Below, in pieces: positions 56,036-64,000 of a DNA stretch of 64,000 nt; the first letter of the stretch is position 1; each line of letters begins with the position of its first letter. Below the pieces are notes generated by a model. The model was not told the origin of the DNA. It ran no database searches and saw only the letters and a program-made list of their open reading frames with translations. Made by a program: the position numbers and the translations under genes. This DNA comes from Clarkia xantiana subsp. parviflora (lineage: Eukaryota > Streptophyta > Magnoliopsida > Myrtales > Onagraceae). The DNA lies in NCBI GenBank assembly GCA_036873135.1, contig JAPTYO010000002.1:42461452-42525451 (forward strand), in the 5' to 3' direction.

Positions 56036-57245
56036 GTGCGGGATCCCAAAAACTCTCCTTCCTTCTTCGGGGGGTACCTGGAGATACCCTGTCGATCCAT
56101 CACCATTAACACCTCCGCCATGGAGCTATTCAGAGGGATGTGGTAGTCCTCCCGTTTGTCCTTCCTCGGGGGACGTCTGTCCTCCCTTCGATCAGAGCGA
56201 CCTCGACTCCGATAGCCCTCGGATTTATCCTTCCGCTTATGGTCGTCCAATGGCTTGAGCGACTGCTTCCCCCTATTTGACTTCGGAGGATCAAGTCCGA
56301 TATCTCCTCATCGATCTCCGCCACACTAACAGTGTACCGCTGGTAATAGTGTGCCAACGATTCATCGGGCCTCTACACCACCTGAGCCAGAGATCTCACG
56401 CTCTTCAAGAGGCGTCGACGACCCTGGTACTGCTGAATAAAACGGTCGTGCATATCGGCCCAGCTGGAAATGCATCATGGGGGCAAGCTGAAGAACCACG
56501 TCAGGGCCCTCTCGCCAAGTGTACCTGGGAACAGCACACACACAATATCGTCGTTCGGGGCCCTGCCTAGACAGGCCATGAGGTGCTTCTGGACATGACG
56601 AACTGGATCTCCCTCGCCATCGTACTCCTTAATCGTGGGGATACCCAGCCCTGGCGGGGCGAAGGTGTCTATCAGTCGGGGAACAAAGGGATGGGTGGAT
56701 CGATCCCTCAGTTCCGACATCATCAGCTTCTGGTCCCCCATGCAGATGTTCACGATCTTCACCACCTGGTCGGGGGTGATGGGACCATTAAGGGGAATGG
56801 TCCTATGCTGCACCGGTCCAGGCCCATCGATCACAAATCGCTCCGACTGAGCGGGCTCCTTGCCCTTGTCCTGGTTCCTGGGTTGGGCCTCCCCTACATT
56901 CTGAACTTCCCTTGGCGGAGGCACCTCCTCCTGCCTCTTGGAAGCCTTTCTTCGCTCTAGGAGAGCCTCCATGGCCTCTAAGAACATTGGTATAGCATCT
57001 GCCACAGCCTTTGCCAGGTCCACATTTGGGGGAGCATCGGGAGCATCCTCCCCCCTATTCTCTGTGTGTCTTGCCGTATCCTAAGGAACTTCGTTGTGCC
57101 ACCCTGTTTGAGAAACCTCAGCAGGGAGATTTTGGTCCTCAGCACGCTCCGGTGGCGAATTCAGAGTTCCAGCAGGATGACGGGAACCACCAGATTGTCC
57201 TTGTTTTCTCTGCTTGCCAGCCGCCATTGAACGAGTAGAGGTCAT
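56036..57245 (-). pseudogene. Gag of element K, truncated
   Basis: It starts at ATG 57245 (MTSTRSMAAGKQRKQGQSGG), like D and H. Gag core motifs GLGIPTIKEYDGEGDPVRHV and ERALTWFFSLPP are in the frame 57023-56475. Further frames cover AHYYQRYTVSVAEIDEEISD and the tail to ISRYPPKKEGEFLGSRT. There are several frameshifts. The stretch around the zinc knuckle and everything after is deleted. Confidence 0.88.
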
Positions 57246-57281
57246 TGTTGCTTTTCGTTGGATTCCCACAGACGGCGCCAA

Positions 57282-58000
57282 TGTTGGATCACGGTTGAAA
57301 CTCCGGTACGGTCTTGACGGCGATCCGAACTCCTTCGCTCCACGTAATCCTGCAAGAAGGGAATAGACCGGGCGGTGACCCAGAATCCCTCTCCGATGCT
57401 TAAATGAGTATCTCAATTATCTCAATAAAACTGGCAAGCAAGAGTCTCTGTTTCAAAACGTATCGATCTGAGGTAACTTCTGCCCTTTTATAGGAGAAGA
57501 GCTACCTCAGTTACCTGGTGAACCGCTAGGGCAGTTAGCCCACGATCCCGCCTATCTCGGCCACTATCCCGCCTATCTCGGCCACGATCCCGCCTATCTC
57601 GGCCATGATCCCGCCTATCTCGGCCACAATCCCGCCTATCTCGGCCATGATCTCGCCTATCTCGGCCACGCTCCGCGTATCTCGGCCTCAACCTCTGATA
57701 GCATGTCCCGACCAATATCGAGGACTCCAGAGTTATCTCATTGTGTCACCGCTCGGGGCCCCTCGTCATCGTGACAGGGCCAACATCCTCCGGGATTCAT
57801 CATCGGGGCCTACTTAAAGGCATCTCATCGGGAGCGTCCAGCTCGCATATCGGGACCGACCTTGTCGGGACCCTTCACCATCGGGACTCCTCTCATCGGG
57901 ACCCTTCGCATTGGTCTTCTTGACCTCTTTTAGGGCCCAGTGGGCCTATTCACCGTTTACTCGTCGTTAAAGGGCTTCACGGCTACAGCGGAACCCGTCA
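57282..58000 (-). repeat. Element K 5' LTR (719 bp)
   Basis: It has the same ends as the partner LTR but about seven units of the 21-bp CGCCTATCTCGGCCA repeat (57541-57690). This accounts for most of the length difference. The PBS (TTGGCGCCGTCTGTGGGAA on the minus strand) lies at 57263-57281. Confidence 0.92.
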
Positions 58001-58117
58001 AGTCCTATCTTTGGAAACTTTGCGACCTTCCATATTTAAATACTTCCTTTTTTGGCGCGTCACATATGCTATTTTGAACGTGCTACGCTCAGACCAAAAT
58101 TAGGTGTTTACACTAGT

Positions 58118-58719
58118 CCACAACTCATATGGTGTCGTGTTCACCGATTTTATTGATACACGGTTTACCACATGAGTGGCATTCAACAACGTATCACCCC
58201 AATAGGAGATCTAATGTTGAGCTTGTGACATCATGGTTCTTACCATGTCCAGGAGTGTACGATTACGTCGCTCCGCCACACCGTTCTGTTGTGGCGTATA
58301 AGGGATCGTTGTTTTACGGACAATACCCATTTCATTGCATAACTTATCAAACTCCTTCGATAGGTATTCTCCACATCTGTCGGTGCGCAATGTTTTCACT
58401 TTTCGCTCTTGTTGATTCTCTACGAGATTGAGATAGCTCTTAAAGCACTCAGCGAGCTCAGATTTACGAGTAATCAGATGAGTGATCCCATATCGGGTAA
58501 AGTCATCATTGAAAGTTACGAAGTAACGTTGACCACTCCTGACGGTGACTTTCATGGGTCCACATACATCAGAATGGATTAAATGAAACGTACTCGGTTC
58601 GTAGTGCATCGCCGAATGGCTTTCCATCTTTGATACTACTGATGGATTTAAGGGATAGTTACTACGGATTAAACACGTGTACATGCCAGGTAAACTAATT
58701 GCGCAACGGAAATGGGCAC
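58118..58719 (-). pseudogene. Ty1/Copia integrase core, cut on both sides
   Basis: The minus strand encodes FHLIHSDVCGPMKVTVRSGQ (first catalytic Asp), YFVTFNDDFTRYGITHLI, LRTDRCGEYLSKEFDKLC (second Asp region) and IPYTPQQNGVAERRNRTLLD (catalytic Glu). It continues SYWGDTLLNATHVVNR to TPYELWTS at the border of J. One stop (TAG near 58210) is seen. Element H begins at 58720 and removes the upstream part from view. Confidence 0.9.
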
Positions 58720-59436
58720 TGATGGGTTCTGCTATGGCCGTTAGGCCCTTTAACGGCGAGGAAACGGCGAATAGGCCCACTGGGCCCTAAATGGAGGTCT
58801 AGAAGACCAAGGCGAAGGGTCCCGACAGAGGGAGTCCCGATGATGAAAGGTCCCGACAGAGTCGGTCCCGATAGGTGAGCTGGACGCTCCCGATGAGATG
58901 CCTGTAAGTAGGCCCCGATGATGAATCCCTGAGAATGATTGGCCCTATCACGATGACGAGGGGCCCCGAGCGGTGACACAATGAGATAACTCTGGAGTCC
59001 CCGAACTTAGTCGGGACTTGCTATCAGAGGATGAGGCCGAAATACGAGGGGCGTGGCCGAGATACGCGGAGCGTGGTGGAGGTACGCGGAGCGTGGCCGA
59101 GATACGCGGGGCGTGGCCGAGATAAGTGAGATCATGGCCTAGATAGGCGGAATCGTGCCCGAGATACGCGGAATATGGGCTAACCACCCCAATGGTTCAC
59201 CAGGTAACTGAGGTACCTCTCTGCCTATAAAAGGGCAGAGGTTACCTCAGATCACATGACGTTTTGAGCTACGTTACTTGAGATTACTGCTTGCCAGTTG
59301 ATACGAGATACTCATTTAAGCATCGGAGAGGGATTCTGGGTCACCGCCCGGTCTATCCCCTCTTGCAGGATTACGTGGAGCGAAGGAGCTAGGATCGCCG
59401 TAAAAAATCGTGCCGGAGTTCCACCGTGATCCAACA
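58720..59436 (+). repeat. Element H 5' LTR (717 bp)
   Basis: It starts TGATGGGTTCTGCTATGGCC and ends CGTGATCCAACA. It has GGCCGAGATACGCG-type repeats at about 59035-59125, a TATA box TATAAAAG at 59226-59233 and the GCATCGGAGAGGGATTC block. The PBS TTGGCGCCGTCTGTGGGAA follows at 59437. Confidence 0.93.
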
Positions 59437-59472
59437 TTGGCGCCGTCTGTGGGAACGTGACAAAAAGTTGAT

Positions 59473-60831
59473 ATGCCTTCTACTCGTTCAATGGCGGCTG
59501 GCAAGCAAAGAAGACAAGGACAATCTGGTGGTTCCCGTCATCCTGCTGGGACGACTCTGAATTCACCACCGGAGCGCGTTGAGAACCAGAATCTCCCTGC
59601 TGAGGTCTCCCGGACAGGGGGGCATAATGAAGCCCCTGAAGATACCGCTGCTCAACACCAGGATAATAGGGAGCAGGAGGCTCCTCAAAATATGGACCTG
59701 ACGAGAGCTGTGGCGGAGGCCATGCCGATGTTTCTGGCAGCCGTGGAGGCTCTCTTAGATCGGAGAGAGGCTGCGAGGAGGCAAGAGGAGATGCCCCCAC
59801 TAGAAGAGGAAGTGCCCCCACGAGCAGAGGTTCAGAATGTGCGGGAGGTTCAGCCCCGGAGCCGGGACCAGGGTAAGGAGCCCGCTCAACCAGAGCGATT
59901 CGTGGTCGATGGGCCAGGACCAGTACAGCACAGGACCATTCCCCTCAATGGTCCCATCACCCCCGATCAGGTGGTGAAGATCGTGAACATCTGCATGGGA
60001 GAGCAGAAGCCGCTGCTATCAGAACTGAGGGATCGATCCTCCCATCCCTTTGTTCTCCGACTGATAGACACCCTCGCCCCGCCAGGGCTGGGTATCCCCA
60101 CGATTAAGGAGTATGATGGCGAGGGAGATCCGGTTCGTCATGTCCAGAAGCACCTCATGGCGTGTTTGGGAAGAGCCCCGAATGAAGATATCGTGTGTAC
60201 ATTGTTCCCGAACACACTTGGTGAGAGGGCCTTGACCTGGTTCTTCAGTCTGCCCCCAGGGTGCATCACTTGCTGGGCTGATATGCACGACCGCTTTATT
60301 CAGCAGTACCAGGGTCGTCGACGTCTGTTGAAGAGTGTGAGGTCCCTGAACCAGGTGGTGCAGAGGCCCGAGGAGTCGCTAGCGCACTATTACCAGCGAT
60401 ACACCGCCAGAGTGGCGGAGATTGACGAGGAGATTTCGGAGGGTGAGACCATCCGTACCTTCATTCGGAACCTAACAGCCCCCTATGGTTCCGACTTGAT
60501 GCACAGTGTGGCTGAGAAGCCTGTATGGAATATGGAGGCATTGCAGAAAAGGGTGAAGCGGGAAATTGACGTCCAGGAGTCGAAAATAGCTGCTGGAGAA
60601 CTTGAGCCCCCGAAGTCAAATAAGGGAAAGCAGTCGTCCAAACCCTTGGACGATCGTAAGTCGAAGGATAAATCCGAGAGCAGTCGGGGTCGAGGCCGCT
60701 CTGATCGAAGGGATGATAGGCGTTCCTCGAAAAAGGACAGGCGGGAGGATCATGAAATTCCTCTCAACAGCTCTATGGCGGAGGTGTTAACAGTCATGGA
60801 ACGACAGGGTATCTCCAGGTACCCCCCGTAG
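59473..60831 (+). pseudogene. Gag of element H
   Basis: ATG 59473 (MPSTRSMAAGKQRRQGQ). The Retrotrans_gag core is as in D (GLGIPTIKEYDGEGDPVRHV, DMHDRFIQQYQGRRRLLKSV, GETIRTFIRNLTAPYG), then a charged tail. The frame is open through all 452 codons and ends at TAG 60829-60831, where K has AAG, so the stop is secondary. The zinc knuckle follows in the same frame. Confidence 0.9.
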
Positions 60832-61854
60832 AAGGAAGGAGAATTTTTGGGATCCCGCACCGATCGTTACTGTCGATTTCACCGCGCAAACGGTCACGAC
60901 ACTAACCATTGTCGGGAGCAGAAGAAGGAGATCGAAAAGCTGATCCAGAAGAGTAAGCTTAAGGAGTTTGTCGGGGAGAAGCGGTGTCGATCCCGTTCTC
61001 GATCCCGATCACGGTCCCGTTCCCGGTCCCCAAAGAAGAAGAGGTCTGACCCAGAGTCTTCTGGTGTCCGTAAGGAGAAGCGGGGCACTATCAATGTGAT
61101 TCACGGAGGATTTGCTGCGGGAGGAGATACCTCGTCCTCTCGGGAAGTTTATGCCTCTAGAATTCCCGCTGCTGTGGTGCTGGGTAAGAGGTCCCGATCC
61201 TGGACCCTGAAGGAAGAGATGGTGATCTCCTTTTCGTCGGAGGATCTCGTAGGCGTGGAGACTCCACACGATGACGCTTTGTTCGTGACCTTGGAGGTGG
61301 ATGGATACGAGATGAAGCGGATTCTGATCGATGGAGGGAGCTCCTCCGATATTCTGTTCATGGATGCGCTGGAGGCCATGGGGAAAACGAAGAAGGACCT
61401 GAAGGAGGCAAACTTCCCAATTGTCGGATTCTCTGGCCTTACCTCCTATCGGCTAGGAGTGATCACCTTACCAGTGGAGTTTGGTAGTGGGTGGAAATCG
61501 GAGAGGAGGAACGTGGAGTTTGTGGTAGTTGAATCCGCGACCTACAACGCGATTATCGGGAGAACTACCATCAACCCACTAATGGCAGTTGCCTCGACTG
61601 TGCACCAGAAGATGAAGTTCCCGACTGACCATGGAGTCAGAGAGGTCAAGGGCGACCAGGTGGCTTCCAGGAAATGTTATGTTAACGCCACCCGAAGGAA
61701 AAGACGAGAGGCTATGACTGTCCTCCAGACAGATGCTGATCCTAGAGAGGAGTTTGGGCGTCCCGCCCCCGTGGAGGACTTAAAGGAGGTCGAGATTGAT
61801 GGGCCTCAGAGGAAGGTGAAAATCGGGTCTGCTCTGACCGAGGAGACAGCCTGA
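60832..61854 (+). pseudogene. Zinc knuckle, RS tract and protease of element H
   Basis: Same frame as gag: CRFHRANGHDTNHC, then the Arg-Ser tract (60985-61035), then the protease with ILIDGGSSSDILF, GFSGLTSYRLG and IIGRTTINP. Ends at TGA 61852-61854, where D has a sense codon, so this too is a mutational stop. Confidence 0.9.
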
Positions 61855-64000
61855 GAATTGATCGATCTACTGAAGGAGTTCAAGGAGCTGTTTGCCTGGT
61901 CTCCGAGTGACATGCCAGGAATCAGCCCCGATGTGATCGTGCATGAGTTGAAGATTGATCCCGCGATCAAGCCTATCGCAGAAAAGGCGTCCGATGGGCG
62001 CAGACAAAAGGATTGCGATCCAGCAGGAGGTGGGCAGGTTTCTCGATGCTGGGTTTATCAAGGAGCTCCGATTCCAGACTTGGGTTGCTAACCCGGTGCT
62101 GGTGAAGAAGAGCAATGGGAAATGGCGGATGTGTGTTGATTTCCGCGACCTGAATAAGGCTTGCCCGAAGGACTGTTACCCGCTCCTGAGAATCGACCAA
62201 CTGGTGGATACCACGTCGGGACATGAGTTGTTGAGCTTCATGGATGCGTATTCGGGCTATAAGCAGATCAAGATGGCTAGAGAGGGTGCTCCCAACACTG
62301 CCTTTTATGCTGATAGCGATATCTACCACTACGATGTCATGCCTTTCGGACTGATCAATGTCGGGGCAACCTACCAGCGGATGGTGAACAAGTTGTTCGG
62401 AGATATGCTAGGGAAGACCATGGAGGCTTACGTGGATGATATGCTGGTGAAGTCCCGACAAGCTGAGGATCATGTGGACAACCTAGCCACGGCGTTTGAG
62501 CGGATGAGGCTTCATCAGGTTCGCTTGAACTCGACAAAATGCGCCTTCGGAGTCCACTCGGGGAAGTTCCTGGGCTTTATGGTGAGCCAAAGAGGAATTG
62601 AGGTGAACCCCGAGAAGCTGAGGGCGATCGAGGAGATGCAGTCTCCGATAAACCATCGGGAGGTGCAAGTGCTGAATGGCCGACTGGCTGCAATGAATCG
62701 CTTCCTGTCCAAGGCGAGTGACCGATCAATGCCATTTTTTGAAGTCCTAAGGGCCAACAAGAAGTTTGAGTGGACCGCCAAGTGTGAAGAGGCGTTCCAG
62801 GCACTCAAGCAGCACCTTCGCACCCTCCCGCCGTTGGCGAAACCAGTCCCAAGCGAGCCACTCTATCTTTACTTGGCGGTTTCTGAATTTTCCATTAGCT
62901 CTGTGTTAGTGAAGGTTATCGAGGGTAATCAAGTCACCGTTTATTATGTAAGCAAGGCGTTTGACAAATCTGAAATGAATTATCCCGCCGTTGAGAAGTA
63001 TCTCTTTGTGTTGATTATTATTGCTCGGAAGCTGAGGCCTTACTTCCATGCGCATGAGATTACTGTGTTGACGAACCAGCCTCTGAAGCATTTTTTGAAC
63101 CGACCTGATGCCTCGGGGAGATTAGTGAAATGGGCAGTCGATCTTAGTGAGTGTCGCATACACTTTGCTCCGAGAACGGCTATTAAGGGCCAGGCATTGG
63201 CGGATTTCATAGCAGAGTCTACAGCCCCCGATCTGGAAGAAGCGGACCCTGTAGAGGGGGCAACCATGGAGGTCCCGACAGCAGAACAACCAGAGATGGC
63301 AGAGCAATCAGAACACCCAAACGAGGAAAATACTTGGGAGATGTACACGGATGGCTCCTCGAGTTCAGATGGATAAGGAGCAGGGTTTGTATTGATACCA
63401 CCAGGCGGAGGTGAGCCGCTTCGATATGCTTTGGCCTTAACGTTTAGGGCCACGAACAACGAAGCTGAGTACGAGGCTCTTATCACGGGCCTGAAAATTG
63501 CCAAAGGTACGGGAGTTGCTCACTTGAGAGTGAAGTGTGACGCGACCCTGATTGTGAACCAGGTCCAAGGGCGATACGAGGCGAAGAGCCCGATGATGAG
63601 GAAGTACCTTCGCGAGGTGCAAGTCTTGAAGGAGAGCTTTAAAAGCTTTGACATCGAGGCGATCCCGAGGGAGGAAAACGTGGAGGCAGATGCCTTGAGC
63701 AAATTTGCCTTGGGGGCACCCCTGGAGGAAAATTGGAAGGTGCACTTCTTGGAGAAGGTGATCTTGTCGACCACCGACCCGACACAGGTGTGTGCTATTG
63801 AAGCAGGATCGGAGGAGGAGCCCACTTGGATGACCCCGATAGTCGCGTACCTGACTACGGGGGCAGTCCCCGATAATAAAGTAGTAGCTGACAGGATACG
63901 TCGGATCGCGGTCAACTACGTGATGCTGGACAATCAGCTATACAAGAAGGGCTGATTCTCGACTCCGTACTTGAAGTGTGTGGCTGAGCCCGACACAAGT
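61855..64000 (+). pseudogene. RT, RNase H and archaeal-type RNase H of element H (runs off the window)
   Basis: A one-base deletion near 61976 shifts the frame. RT motifs then run WRMCVDFRDLNKACPKDCYP, MPFGLINVGATYQR, YVDDMLVKS. RNase H has HEITVLTNQPLKHFLNR. The second RNase H has EMYTDGSSSSDG, then TAA at 63374-63376, and resumes in the same frame with ATNNEAEYEALITGLKIAKG and EADALSKFA. TGA at 63953-63955 replaces a Trp codon in LYKKGW. With the two upstream stops the copy has at least five lesions and cannot supply Pol. Confidence 0.92.

Larger units (their letters stand above)
55351..58000 (-). mobile_element. Element K: internally deleted family-2 Gypsy element
   Basis: LTRs at 55351-56035 (3') and 57282-58000 (5'), TSD AGTCC at 55346-55350 and 58001-58005. 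Between them are only a PBS and about 1.2 kb of gag. The gag sequence GSRT, just before the zinc knuckle, runs straight into the 3' LTR. Pol, the post-pol repeat and the antisense gene are gone. Confidence 0.95.
54087..58112 (-). repeat. LTR of Ogre-like element J, interrupted by element K
   Basis: On the minus strand the LTR begins TGTAAACACCTAATTTTGGT at 58112 and ends TCTGACA at 54087, before the tRNA-Arg-type PBS. Without K and one TSD copy it is about 1.37 kb. It contains a GC-rich block near 54710-54940. It entered the Copia integrase: the Copia frame ends TPYELWTS exactly at the border, and CTAGT (58113-58117) would be its TSD. The partner LTR was not found. Confidence 0.65.
58720..64000 (+). 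mobile_element. Element H: family-2 Gypsy element, cut by the window end
   Basis: 5' LTR 58720-59436, PBS, gag, zinc knuckle with RS tract, protease, RT, RNase H and the second RNase H are visible. The integrase, tandem repeats, antisense gene and 3' LTR would lie beyond 64000. The left TSD candidate is GGCAC (58715-58719). H is inserted in the Copia integrase. Confidence 0.93.

Noticed and set aside
55557..57715. Minus-strand ORFs with RDRRDRG repeats
   Set aside because: They translate the 21-bp LTR minisatellite of element K. There is no independent coding evidence.

Overview
The window is plant nuclear DNA, most likely from a eudicot. It holds one spliced, host-like gene: a type-B response regulator with a receiver and a GARP (Myb-like) DNA-binding domain, in six exons at 45829-48355. 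Nearly everything else is transposable-element DNA, inserted layer into layer. No rRNA, tRNA or CRISPR array was seen. The species cannot be named from the sequence alone.

Layout. (1) 1-70: end of a family-2 Ty3/Gypsy LTR. (2) 71-15811: 3' part of a Tat-type Gypsy element (A). Element B (2866-13298, TSD ATCAC) is inserted in A and cuts A's antisense gene in two. (3) 15812-17167: a gag fragment, LTR F and part of LTR G. (4) 17168-41379: a hAT DNA transposon (8-bp TSD ATCAGAGG) that landed in LTR G. It was later split by Gypsy element E (18084-27471, minus strand, TSD GCTAT) and by young Gypsy element D (27725-38863, TSD GTAAT). Its transposase remnant is at 39090-41243. (5) 41690-45828: AT-rich DNA with a possible Helitron end, a hAT-type MITE and a foldback element. 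(6) 45829-48355: the response regulator. (7) About 49407-58719: a decayed Copia element on the minus strand. It is interrupted by an Ogre-like LTR (J), and J is interrupted by an internally deleted family-2 element (K, TSD AGTCC). (8) 58720-64000: family-2 element H, which runs off the window.

The most interesting content is what A, B, D and E carry beside gag-pol. Each has a tandem-repeat block after the pol position, followed by an intron-containing gene on the opposite strand to gag-pol. In D this antisense gene can be read as four exons in frame (819 codons plus stop). It starts below a TATA box fused to an AAACCCTA (telo-box-like) motif. D's own gag-pol carries two frameshifts and one nonsense codon, although its LTRs differ at only about 2 of 697 positions. 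An AAACCCTA motif lies upstream of the antisense gene in all four elements. Element B has a second unusual feature: its polyprotein reads gag, nucleocapsid, protease, then a second divergent gag with its own zinc knuckle, and RT, RNase H and integrase are absent.

The working picture is successive Tat-lineage insertions into older transposons beside one regulatory gene. The elements have mostly lost autonomous coding capacity. At least one keeps an undamaged antisense gene of unknown function. All homology statements come from reading motifs and comparing copies within the window; no database search was run.
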